Shown in pieces: positions 17,097-25,280 of a stretch of DNA of 64,000 bases. Each line of letters begins with the position of its first letter. Position 1 is the stretch's first letter. The notes below the pieces were generated by a model that saw nothing but the letters and a program-made list of their open reading frames with translations, did not search any database and was not told where the DNA came from. Both the position numbers and the translations under genes were made by a program. This stretch comes from an uncultured Psychroserpens sp. (GTDB taxonomy: Bacteria; Bacteroidota; Bacteroidia; Flavobacteriales; Flavobacteriaceae), in contig NZ_CANMVN010000004.1 of assembly GCF_947501425.1 (NCBI RefSeq), positions 62,001 through 126,000 on the forward strand, written 5' to 3'.

Positions 17097-19409
17097 ATGA
17101 AATACCTAAAATTTATAATCTTCATATCATTTTATTGTATGACAGGTCACGGACAAGAAAACAATGAGGAGATATATTACTCATCATTTAGACCTCAAGG
17201 TTGGGATATTCATATTTCAAAAGATAATGGTAAAAGCTTCAAATCCTTCACCTCGCATTCCAGCTTAGATTACGATGCCAAAATTAGTCCTGATGGCAAT
17301 TGGATTGTATTCACTTCGGAGCGTTTGGGGAAACCGAATTTATTCATAAAACATGTACAAGGTGATACCTTACCTAGATTATTAGTAAAAAGTGCTAGCA
17401 TGCAAGATCAGGTGGATTTTTCACCCGATGGCAAATGGATTGTCTTTGTATCTTCACATGAGGATAATGCCGAGATATACAAACTCCCTTTTAAGCCTTC
17501 AGATACCTTATCGATAAGTGAGGCTAAAAACCTGACAAATAATTTAGCAGGCGATTTCAGACCTCGATTTTCTAATGATGGAACGTCTATAGCTTTTTCA
17601 AGTGATAGAGCTCATGAGATAAAACCACATAAATTTTTAGTATTTGCCTTACAACGAACAGGCGATATATATACCATGTCTTCAGATGGTGATAATGTAC
17701 AACGCTTAACTAGTTCTGATGGTTGGGATGGGAGTCCTAATTGGTCTGATGATGATTCTAAAATCATTTTTTACAGCACTAGAAATGATGACAATGGCAA
17801 ACCTGACCTATACCAAATAGAGGCCAATGGAGAAAATGAAGTTATGATAACCTCAAAGGCGTTGAGTGGCGCAATGTCACCATTAGTTATTAATTCGGAG
17901 CGTATTCTTTTTACCAATCGCAATATGGAAAAAGGAATTTTTCAAATACTTGAAATAAATCCTAATACTAAAACTATAGATTCTTCATTTGTAAGTGATA
18001 TGCATATGCTGAACATAGATTATCACAACTCTGGTGTTATGGTGTTCCATGGCGGAAAAACACTAAATGAAACTGAAGGTAACAAAGGTGATTTTTATGG
18101 AGATATTTTGGTAAAGAACCATCCAGCTAGAGACAGTCTCGACAACAAAGAACTGTCGCTTTTTGGGATTCGTCGTTCATTCGCAGCACCGCCTGTTCTA
18201 AATGATACCAAAGTTGTATACAGTTATAATCCAGCAAGAGGTTTTGGGGATTTCGTAACTCCTTTTTTATACCCACTTGCATTGCTTCCTGTTCTTGCAC
18301 TCATATGGTTTGTAGTAGGAATAGTAAAGAGCATAAAAAAACGTCGAGAAATCAAGTTTTGGAAACATCTTATATTTTCAGTGTTATCAGTATTGCTTAT
18401 TGCATTTATTTTTATCCAATTGAATAATTGGGTTGGTGTTCTCAGGCTTCCAATGAATGTGGTCAAACTATACGTAGGATTGATTTTATTAGCGGTACTT
18501 ATCGCTTTATTACTCGTGTACAGAATTTATAAAAAACGGAAAACAGCAAACAAACCTATAGCTTCACTATATAAACTATATGCCATGATGTTTTTTGGAT
18601 ATGCCATAGGGTTACTTTATATAACGTTGTTTACAGGTTCCTTTTTAAGTAGCAAGACCACGTTTTACATGGTAGACTACCATACAAATGAAGTAGAAAA
18701 ATTATTCGATTTCAAAGCCGATAAAGACTTTAATCCTCAATCTTCCCAGATTATCGACACGAAGTTTACACCAGATGGAACTGCCCTACAGTTTTCAGTT
18801 GGAAGCTTTAGAGGAAATCCCAAAGCCCAAGGCGCAGTATATACCTATCATTTGGAACATAAAACTATAGAAAAAATTACACCTTTAAATGCCAACTACG
18901 GATTTGCAGATTTTTCAGCAGATAACACCACAATGGTTTACAGAAGTGGTGCTTCAGGTAATATGGATATTTATGTGAAAGAAAATGGTAACATCACTAA
19001 CCTGACTAATAGTGAAGCTAAGGAGAACTTTCCAGTCATCTCACCAGATGGAAACAAAATTGTGTATTGCTCAGATCATCATGGAAAGAATTTAAAGGAT
19101 ATCGTTAAAACTATGGATGTGTTTTTAATTGAACGTCAGTCAGATCAAACGTGGTCATCACCAAAACAAATCACAACCTATTCGGGACAAGAGGGACATC
19201 CTCATTTTTCACCTGACGGAAATTGGATCATTTATGCTTCGGAAGAATTTGGAATTAATGACGAACAGCCTATTGTACAGTCGTACATATTTGCACCTCA
19301 GATGTATGGTGAAATAGTTGCCATTCGCATTGCAGATGGGAAGAAAGTACGCTTAACTCACAACAAATGGGAAGAAGGTGCACCTCTGTGGATTGAATCA
19401 AAAAAATAA
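17097..19409 (+). CDS. PD40 beta-propeller protein interrupted by four TM helices
   Basis: 770 aa. Signal peptide (1-20); TolB/PD40 WD40-like blades (~25-330, recurring SPDGxWIVFxS and GxxNIYxM-type motifs); four hydrophobic helices at roughly 387-411, 421-445, 455-478 and 491-515; then a second propeller half (~525-770: FSPDGNWIIYASEE, ISPDGNKIVYCSDHHG). Both propeller parts should lie in the periplasm with the helices as a membrane anchor. PD40 domains bind peptides or glycans in TolB-like proteins, but no catalytic domain is visible here. It starts 49 nt after the fibre locus on the same strand and may be its envelope partner (inference). Confidence 0.8.
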   Translation: MKYLKFIIFISFYCMTGHGQENNEEIYYSSFRPQGWDIHISKDNGKSFKSFTSHSSLDYDAKISPDGNWIVFTSERLGKPNLFIKHVQGDTLPRLLVKSASMQDQVDFSPDGKWIVFVSSHEDNAEIYKLPFKPSDTLSISEAKNLTNNLAGDFRPRFSNDGTSIAFSSDRAHEIKPHKFLVFALQRTGDIYTMSSDGDNVQRLTSSDGWDGSPNWSDDDSKIIFYSTRNDDNGKPDLYQIEANGENEVMITSKALSGAMSPLVINSERILFTNRNMEKGIFQILEINPNTKTIDSSFVSDMHMLNIDYHNSGVMVFHGGKTLNETEGNKGDFYGDILVKNHPARDSLDNKELSLFGIRRSFAAPPVLNDTKVVYSYNPARGFGDFVTPFLYPLALLPVLALIWFVVGIVKSIKKRREIKFWKHLIFSVLSVLLIAFIFIQLNNWVGVLRLPMNVVKLYVGLILLAVLIALLLVYRIYKKRKTANKPIASLYKLYAMMFFGYAIGLLYITLFTGSFLSSKTTFYMVDYHTNEVEKLFDFKADKDFNPQSSQIIDTKFTPDGTALQFSVGSFRGNPKAQGAVYTYHLEHKTIEKITPLNANYGFADFSADNTTMVYRSGASGNMDIYVKENGNITNLTNSEAKENFPVISPDGNKIVYCSDHHGKNLKDIVKTMDVFLIERQSDQTWSSPKQITTYSGQEGHPHFSPDGNWIIYASEEFGINDEQPIVQSYIFAPQMYGEIVAIRIADGKKVRLTHNKWEEGAPLWIESKK

Positions 19410-19479
19410 GCGTTAAAAACACATAATTTTTTTAACAGAATTGGACAACGCATTGACTTAAAATATGAACGTATTATTG

Positions 19480-19487
19480 TAACTTTG
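19480..19487 (+). promoter_or_regulatory. Candidate -7 box of uvrB
   Basis: TAACTTTG at 19480-19487 fits TAnnTTTG exactly. A TTG lies at 19453, 24 nt upstream, which is longer than usual. The uvrB ATG is at 19492, so a start site ~7 nt from the box centre would give a leaderless or nearly leaderless mRNA. Confidence 0.4.
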
Positions 19488-19491
19488 TTAG

Positions 19492-21498
19492 ATGCGTTTT
19501 AAAGTACAATCCGAATTCAAACCTACTGGAGATCAACCACAAGCCATCAAACAATTAGTAGATGGTATTGAGTCTAATGAAAAATACCAGACACTTCTTG
19601 GTGTGACTGGTTCTGGTAAAACCTTTACTGTGGCTAATGTCATTCAAGACGTACAGCGACCAACTCTGGTTTTAGCACACAACAAAACTTTAGCAGCTCA
19701 ATTATACTCTGAGTTTAAACAGTTTTTTCCAGACAATGCTGTGGAGTATTTTGTATCCTACTACGATTACTACCAACCTGAAGCCTACATTCCTGTCTCT
19801 GGCGTGTATATCGAAAAGGATCTGTCCATCAATGAAGAGATCGAGAAAATGCGTTTAAGTACCACCTCTTCCCTACTGTCAGGTCGTCGTGATGTGATTG
19901 TTGTAGCCTCAGTGTCTTGTCTATATGGTATTGGAAACCCTGTTGAGTTTCAGAAGAATGTCATATCATTAGAAGTTGATCAGGAAATTTCAAGAACCGA
20001 TCTGTTACATCGACTTGTTCAAAGTTTGTATTCTAGAACGGAAGCTGATTTCAACCATGGAAATTTCAGAATAAAAGGAGATACTGTTGATGTATTTCCA
20101 AGTTATGCAGATGATGCTTTTCGTATTCACTTTTTTGGTGATGAAATCGAAGATATTGAACAGTTTAATATCCAAACTAATGAAGTTATTGAGCATTACG
20201 ACCGACTGAATATCTATCCAGCAAACATGTTTGTAACGTCTCCAGATATTTTACAAGGTGCTATTCGTGAGATTCAAGATGATCTGGTCAAACAATACAA
20301 TTATTTTAAAGAGATAGGAAAACATCTGGAAGCTAAACGTCTCAAGGAGCGTACAGAATTTGATTTGGAAATGATTCGCGAATTAGGCTATTGCTCTGGA
20401 ATTGAAAACTACTCAAGATACTTAGATGGTAGACAACCAGGAACGCGACCGTTCTGTTTATTAGATTATTTTCCTGAAGATTTTTTAATGGTAGTTGATG
20501 AAAGTCATGTTACCATTTCGCAAGTGCATGCCATGTATGGTGGTGACCGAAGCAGAAAGGAGAATCTGGTTGAATACGGATTTAGATTACCTGCTGCAAT
20601 GGACAATAGACCGTTAAAATTTGAAGAGTTTGAAGCCTTGCAAAATCAAGTTATCTATGTAAGTGCTACTCCTGCAGATTATGAAATGCAAAAAACCGAT
20701 GGTGTCTATGTAGAACAAGTCATACGTCCAACTGGATTATTAGACCCAATCATTGAAGTACGTCCGAGTTTAAATCAAATTGATGATTTGATTGAAGAAA
20801 TTCAACAACGTGTTGAAAAAGATGAACGTACATTAGTAACAACCTTAACCAAACGAATGGCAGAGGAACTCACGAAATATCTAGACCGCATTCAAATTAG
20901 ATGTCGCTATATTCATAGTGACGTGGATACCTTAGAACGTGTTGAGATCATGCAGGATCTGCGTAAAGGTTTGTTTGATGTACTAGTTGGTGTTAACCTA
21001 CTACGTGAAGGTTTAGATCTACCAGAGGTATCATTAGTAGCCATCTTAGATGCCGACAAAGAAGGGTTTTTACGTTCGACACGTTCATTGACCCAAACGG
21101 TTGGTAGAGCAGCAAGGAACTTAAATGGAAAAGCTATTATGTATGCAGATAAGGTGACTAAAAGTATGCAAAAAACCATTGACGAAACTGAATACAGACG
21201 TAAAAAGCAAATCGCTTATAACACAGAACACAATATCACACCTAAGGCTTTGAACAAGAGTTTAGATAATGTGTTATCCAAAAATTCAGTAAGTACATAC
21301 AGTTATGAATTAGAAGCTGCTAAAGCTGCAGAACCAGAAAGTGAATATTTAACTAAGAGTCAACTGGAACAAAAAATACGTGACAAACGTAAACTTATGG
21401 AGCAAGCTGCTAAAGCATTAGATTTTATTATTGCTGCACAGCTACGTGATGAGATCAAGGCATATCAGCAAAAGTTAGAAAAACTAAAAGTATCTTAA
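19492..21498 (+). CDS. uvrB: Excinuclease ABC subunit B
   Basis: Helicase-like damage-verifying subunit of UvrABC nucleotide excision repair, cytoplasmic. 668 aa, normal family length. Visible: Walker A GVTGSGKT (37-44), the beta-hairpin region YYDYYQPEAYIP that clamps damaged DNA, DESH box (VVDESHVTISQ), helicase motif VI region TVGRAARN, and a C-terminal UVR motif (LEQKIRDKRKLMEQAAKALDF) that binds UvrC. The stop codon overlaps the convergent stop of the next gene in the shared TTAA at 21495-21498. Confidence 0.98.
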   Translation: MRFKVQSEFKPTGDQPQAIKQLVDGIESNEKYQTLLGVTGSGKTFTVANVIQDVQRPTLVLAHNKTLAAQLYSEFKQFFPDNAVEYFVSYYDYYQPEAYIPVSGVYIEKDLSINEEIEKMRLSTTSSLLSGRRDVIVVASVSCLYGIGNPVEFQKNVISLEVDQEISRTDLLHRLVQSLYSRTEADFNHGNFRIKGDTVDVFPSYADDAFRIHFFGDEIEDIEQFNIQTNEVIEHYDRLNIYPANMFVTSPDILQGAIREIQDDLVKQYNYFKEIGKHLEAKRLKERTEFDLEMIRELGYCSGIENYSRYLDGRQPGTRPFCLLDYFPEDFLMVVDESHVTISQVHAMYGGDRSRKENLVEYGFRLPAAMDNRPLKFEEFEALQNQVIYVSATPADYEMQKTDGVYVEQVIRPTGLLDPIIEVRPSLNQIDDLIEEIQQRVEKDERTLVTTLTKRMAEELTKYLDRIQIRCRYIHSDVDTLERVEIMQDLRKGLFDVLVGVNLLREGLDLPEVSLVAILDADKEGFLRSTRSLTQTVGRAARNLNGKAIMYADKVTKSMQKTIDETEYRRKKQIAYNTEHNITPKALNKSLDNVLSKNSVSTYSYELEAAKAAEPESEYLTKSQLEQKIRDKRKLMEQAAKALDFIIAAQLRDEIKAYQQKLEKLKVS

Positions 21499-21911
21499 TT
21501 GTATTGCACCTTAAAGATGTCAATTAAAAAGTCTGGTGGTACAATTTTATTTGGAAAACTTTCCATAAGATCAAGCACACGATTAATCGATTCATGACTC
21601 AAGCCCATTCGCAATCCAAAATTGTGAAGCTTCACAAGTTCTTTATTAGAAATGTGATTATCCAGATTCATTAAGAGTACTAATCTGTGAAATTGAACGA
21701 TGCGCTCACTGTGCGATTTTAGGTGCACGTAATTAACTGGATGATCAAATAAATAGTCGAAATCTTCTTTTGAAATATCTAATTGCTTAGCAATGCTAAA
21801 AAGAAATTTATATTCAATGGATTTTATATTTTCGTCTGTCTGTGCAAAGGCAATCATTTCTGATAGTAAACTAAGCTTTTCAACGCGATTTATCATATTG
21901 GAGGGATTCAT
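21495..21911 (-). CDS. TerB-like helical protein, unknown function
   Basis: 138 aa from the ATG at 21911 (MNPSNMINRVEKLSLLSEMIAFAQTD). An upstream in-frame ATG at 21998 would add 29 residues rich in Lys/Phe and is less likely. All-helical, with an acidic pair pattern (AFAQTDENIKSIEYKFL, ISNKELVKL) resembling the TerB/DjlA-type fold that places Asp/Glu near a metal. No signal peptide, so cytosolic. It is the convergent neighbour of uvrB with overlapping stops, but nothing supports a repair role beyond position. Confidence 0.7.
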   Translation of the reverse strand: MNPSNMINRVEKLSLLSEMIAFAQTDENIKSIEYKFLFSIAKQLDISKEDFDYLFDHPVNYVHLKSHSERIVQFHRLVLLMNLDNHISNKELVKLHNFGLRMGLSHESINRVLDLMESFPNKIVPPDFLIDIFKVQYN

Positions 21912-22064
21912 GATTTTTAGTTTTATAAATTTAAATAGTTTGTTTAGGTTATAATCCTTCATAATTCGTCGCTCATCGAAAAATAAAGTGCAATTCATCG
22001 TATTTTTCCTACTTTCATACTTAAATCACATTTAAATTATTGATTTTCAGGTAATTAAAAACAT

Positions 22065-22118
22065 TATGCAGTTCACCGACTTTTTGACACTTAAAAATAA
22101 TTATCGATGAACTGCATA
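22065..22118. promoter_or_regulatory. Long-spaced 11-bp inverted repeat in divergent intergenic region
   Basis: Arms TATGCAGTTCA (22065-22075) and TGAACTGCATA (22108-22118) are perfect inverted copies, 43 bp centre to centre (about four helical turns), between two divergent genes. It may be a two-site operator. The arms could also form a stem with a 32-nt loop. Confidence 0.4.
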
Positions 22119-22141
22119 GTCACTAATTATTTAATTTTATG

Positions 22142-22149
22142 TACTTTCG
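22142..22149 (+). promoter_or_regulatory. Candidate -7 box of the esterase gene
   Basis: TACTTTCG differs from TAnnTTTG at one base and lies 17 nt before the ATG at 22167, just downstream of the inverted repeat. No convincing -33 TTG was found. Confidence 0.3.
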
Positions 22150-22166
22150 TCTGAAGCCATTTTCAG

Positions 22167-22979
22167 ATGAAAAAGACCTTATTATATTTCTGCTTTTTAG
22201 TCCTATCAATAGCTGAGTGCGTTGCTCAAAGTACAGCCTCTAATCAAGTATCAACATTTAGCATTGAAGCACCACAACTCAAAACTCATAAGACCATTTG
22301 GGTCTACACGCCTAAATCCTATAAACAATCTAAGTCCTCTTATCCTGTTATGTACATGTTTGATGCACAAAACTTATTTGACGCGAAAACATCGTATGTA
22401 GGTGAATGGAAAGTTGATGAGTATTTAGATACTTTAAAAGACAAGGAAGTAATTGTTATTGGTATTGAACATGGCAATGAAAAACGTTTAGAAGAGCTCA
22501 CTCCTTATCCGCATGATAAATATGGAGGAGGAAAAGGAGATGCGTTCATGCAATTTATAATACAAACCTTAAAACCACATATAGATGTATCTTACAGAAC
22601 TCAACCAGAGCCTGAGCACACAAGTATCTTTGGTGCGTCGCTTGGTGGTTTAATGGCGTTTTATGCAACTATAAAGTATCCTGACACCTTTAGTAAAGCT
22701 GGTGTGTTTTCACCATCGTTTTGGGTTAACAATAAAATATATGAATTGGTGAGTAGCACAGATATTCCTGAAACGTCAAAGTTTTTCTTTTTGGTTGGCA
22801 CAAACGAAGGTGATTCCATGGTGCCAGATCAGGAGAAAATGGTGGCCTTATTGTTTGATAAAGGGGTAAGTAAATCACAAATTCAGAATAAGATTATTGA
22901 AGGTGGAGAACATAACGAAGCCTTTTGGGGTTCTAATTTCCCAAAAGCTTATCAATGGTTAATAACAACACATAATTAA
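22167..22979 (+). CDS. Exported alpha/beta-hydrolase (esterase family)
   Basis: 270 aa with signal peptide (MKKTLLYFCFLVLSIAECVAQ). The esterase D/enterochelin-esterase-like fold shows VYTPKSY, VMYMFDAQNLFD, the nucleophile elbow GASLGG (Ser) and a C-terminal GGEHNEAFW supplying the His. Predicted periplasmic carboxylic-ester or siderophore-ester hydrolase; substrate unknown. Its TAA overlaps the ATG of the following gene (TAATG), indicating translational coupling. Confidence 0.88.
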   Translation: MKKTLLYFCFLVLSIAECVAQSTASNQVSTFSIEAPQLKTHKTIWVYTPKSYKQSKSSYPVMYMFDAQNLFDAKTSYVGEWKVDEYLDTLKDKEVIVIGIEHGNEKRLEELTPYPHDKYGGGKGDAFMQFIIQTLKPHIDVSYRTQPEPEHTSIFGASLGGLMAFYATIKYPDTFSKAGVFSPSFWVNNKIYELVSSTDIPETSKFFFLVGTNEGDSMVPDQEKMVALLFDKGVSKSQIQNKIIEGGEHNEAFWGSNFPKAYQWLITTHN

Positions 22980-23227
22980 TGGCACTAACAAACAACGACA
23001 TCTTTAAAAAACTAAGAGTAGCACACAAATTACGCGATGACGATATTGTAAAAATTCTTGCACTTGTTGATTTCAGAATCTCTAAAAGTGAATTAAATGC
23101 GTTTTTTAGACGGGAAGATCACCCGAATTATATGGAGTGTGGTGATCAGATCCTAAGAAATTTTCTTAACGGATTAATCATTCATTTACGAGGCCCAATG
23201 CCAAAACCTCAAAAAAAGAAAGCCTAA
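22979..23227 (+). CDS. DUF1456 family protein (YehS-like)
   Basis: 82 aa, one copy of the DUF1456 helical unit (NNDIFKKLRVAHKLRDDDI, FRISKSELNAFFRRE, CGDQILRNFLNGL). The E. coli relative YehS has two such units; this one is a single unit with a basic tail. Cytosolic, function unknown. Starts on the last base of the esterase stop codon. Confidence 0.85.
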   Translation: MALTNNDIFKKLRVAHKLRDDDIVKILALVDFRISKSELNAFFRREDHPNYMECGDQILRNFLNGLIIHLRGPMPKPQKKKA

Positions 23228-23312
23228 ATTATCAAAATCGTAAAAATTAATTGTTATTGTATATTCTTCGGAAATGTATACTAACTTGTAGTTCTCAATC
23301 TCTATTGAATTT

Positions 23313-24014
23313 ATGTTTGAAACCACATCTACAAAGCAAATCAACTTTAATATTTCTGACGCTAAAATAAAAGCACTTAATAAGAAATACAAACCCTTAT
23401 CGGCAACTGATCGTATTAAAGAGCTGTACAAAGACTTTGATGTTTCAGAAGTGATGCTAACAAGTTCATTTGCTGCTACTTCTGCTTTCTTATTAAAACT
23501 TTTTTCTGAAGTCAACCAAAAACAAGAAGTCTTTTTTATTGATACAGGTTATCATTTTGAAGATACTTTAGCATATAAAGAAGCACTTACAAAACGCTAT
23601 GGTTTAAATGTATCATCAATAAGTGCTTTAAAAGAGGAACATGAGTTTACGACTAAAGATAAAACGTGGACCAAAAATCCTGATTTCTGTTGCTCGATTA
23701 ACAAAGTGCGTCCGTTAGATGCAATCAAAACCAATTACAAGGTTTGGGTATCTGGTCTAATGAAATGGCAAAGTGACCATCGTTCTACTCTAGACATTTT
23801 TGAATTACGAGGCGATATTTTAAAGTTCTATCCGTTGCTGGATATTTCAAAAGACACGAGAGACGCATACATCAAAACGCATGATCTCCCTTTTCATCCC
23901 TTGGTTGCCAAAGGATATCATTCTATAGGTTGCAAGCACTGTACAGTTCCTGGAGAAGATCGAAGTGGTCGTTGGAATAATAATCCAAAAACAGAATGTG
24001 GTCTACATTTATAA
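23313..24014 (+). CDS. cysH: APS/PAPS reductase, [4Fe-4S] type
   Basis: Assimilatory sulfate reduction: reduces activated sulfate to sulfite using thioredoxin. 233 aa. PP-loop ATPase fold (SSFAATSAFLLKL, FFIDTGYHFEDT). Cys126-Cys127 (DFCCSINK) and Cys207/Cys210 (GCKHC) form the four-Cys set that binds a [4Fe-4S] cluster, which marks the APS-reducing branch; Cys229 in KTECGLH is the catalytic thiol. The cluster favours APS over PAPS as substrate. No cysD/cysN or sulfite reductase is adjacent. The end overlaps the next ORF by 19 nt. Confidence 0.93.
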   Translation: MFETTSTKQINFNISDAKIKALNKKYKPLSATDRIKELYKDFDVSEVMLTSSFAATSAFLLKLFSEVNQKQEVFFIDTGYHFEDTLAYKEALTKRYGLNVSSISALKEEHEFTTKDKTWTKNPDFCCSINKVRPLDAIKTNYKVWVSGLMKWQSDHRSTLDIFELRGDILKFYPLLDISKDTRDAYIKTHDLPFHPLVAKGYHSIGCKHCTVPGEDRSGRWNNNPKTECGLHL

Positions 24015-24679
24015 TACATATAAAACGCTACTTTGTCGCTCTTATGTTACTGGTTTCAGTGGTATCATATACTCAATCACATACTATTGAGTGTGACAGT
24101 ACTAAACTCACCTTTGATAAAGCTCATGTAGACTATCTCAAGTCTTTAATTGAACGTGCCCAAACTGCACAAGGGGAAGATAAAGCACGCATTGAACAGC
24201 AATTCTTTTGTGCGACACCTGACACTTTTATAGGAATGCTTGACCTTATCGATCTAGAGTCGACACTAGTTTATAACGAATATAAATCGCGTGGTAACAT
24301 ACCTCCTCCAATTGAAATGATTCATCCTTTCGTTGCGTTTTACAGCAAAATTCAATCTGTAGCTCCAGAATCTTATTATAATAAGTATATCGATTTTTGT
24401 TGGGATGGTGATTATATGGCCGACCATATTTATGCAGGTTTCCAGATCTACGAGCGTTTGGAATCTGACACTGAAACGTTTTGTAATATTCTACTGAAAC
24501 GTAAAGATCATGAAATAAAAGGCGTGTTCCATTTTATATTTGATACATCTCATCCGGATAATGAATTTAATCGTGATATTTACAATAGATTGTATCCTCT
24601 AATAAACAATCATAGTCAAAAACTTGGACGCTTCTTTAAGGAAAGTTTAGAAAACTTAATCAAAACAAGGAGACACTAA
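23996..24679 (+). CDS. Hypothetical exported protein
   Basis: 227 aa, unrecognised. ATG 23996 lies inside the end of cysH; the first ~28 residues (MWSTFIIHIKRYFVALMLLVSVVSYTQS) look like a signal peptide, and no better later ATG exists. The body is helical and rich in acidic and aromatic residues (FDKAHVDYLKSLIERAQ, YNKYIDFCWDGDYMADH). Probably co-transcribed with cysH, followed by a terminator. No function assigned. Confidence 0.65.
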   Translation: MWSTFIIHIKRYFVALMLLVSVVSYTQSHTIECDSTKLTFDKAHVDYLKSLIERAQTAQGEDKARIEQQFFCATPDTFIGMLDLIDLESTLVYNEYKSRGNIPPPIEMIHPFVAFYSKIQSVAPESYYNKYIDFCWDGDYMADHIYAGFQIYERLESDTETFCNILLKRKDHEIKGVFHFIFDTSHPDNEFNRDIYNRLYPLINNHSQKLGRFFKESLENLIKTRRH

Positions 24680-24746
24680 TAGGTAATCAACTACGATTAA
24701 ACAGCTTCACCAATTGAATCTAATGTAATGATTTATCATTACAGAC

Positions 24747-24775
24747 AAAAAAAGCGCTCAAATTGAGCGCTTTTT
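24747..24775. terminator. Bidirectional rho-independent terminator
   Basis: A-tract, GCGCTCAA / TTGAGCGC inverted repeat (24754-24770) and T-tract. It lies between converging genes (ending at 24679 and 24792) and can serve both. Confidence 0.85.
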
Positions 24776-24791
24776 AAATCAACAATACTGA

Positions 24792-25127
24792 CTACTTTGT
24801 AATAGTCACAGGGATTTTAAAGTTTTTATGATTACCAATAACCTCCTTTGATACCTTCTTGTAATTTAAACGATTCTTAATAAAGCGCTCAAAGGCTTTA
24901 TTTTCGGTGTCTACAGACAGTACAACCAATTCATTGTCATGATTAATGGTAACTTCTACCATCGCACTCATGTCTTTGTTGAATTGAACTTTTGGGTTTT
25001 TCAATAATTCTGCTATTGTAGCAGTTACAGAATTTGGTTCAGCATTTTCGACTGGATTTGTGCTCGCTGAGATCGCACTACTAAACGTAATGGCTACGAC
25101 TAGTACTAACATTTTTAATGTCTTCAT
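24792..25127 (-). CDS. Small exported hypothetical protein
   Basis: 111 aa with signal peptide (MKTLKMLVLVVAITFSSAISAS). Mature part: an ALxELLKNP-type helix, then beta strands VEVTINHDNELVVLSVDT, a helix FERFIKNRLNYKKV and FKIPVTITK. That order resembles the small alpha/beta fold of TonB C-terminal domains, but there is no membrane anchor or Pro-rich spacer. The gene is flanked by two near-identical terminators. Function unknown. Confidence 0.75.
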   Translation of the reverse strand: MKTLKMLVLVVAITFSSAISASTNPVENAEPNSVTATIAELLKNPKVQFNKDMSAMVEVTINHDNELVVLSVDTENKAFERFIKNRLNYKKVSKEVIGNHKNFKIPVTITK

Positions 25128-25234
25128 GATTGTTTGTTTTTTAGATTGATACTTAATAGACTATACAAAAATGAAGATGTTACAAGAATTAACAGTGTTT
25201 AACGTTGATTAGCAGTTATTTAACATTAGCGCAT

Positions 25235-25263
25235 AAAAAAAGCACTCGAATTGAGCGCTTTTT
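25235..25263 (-). terminator. sucC terminator
   Basis: Hairpin just after sucC. Read on the minus strand, GCGCTC pairs with GAGTGC including one G-U pair, followed by a T-run. On the plus strand the same position is an A-C mismatch, so it favours minus-strand use. Nearly the same sequence as the terminator at 24747. Confidence 0.8.
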
Positions 25264-25280
25264 AATTTATAAAATTAGTT

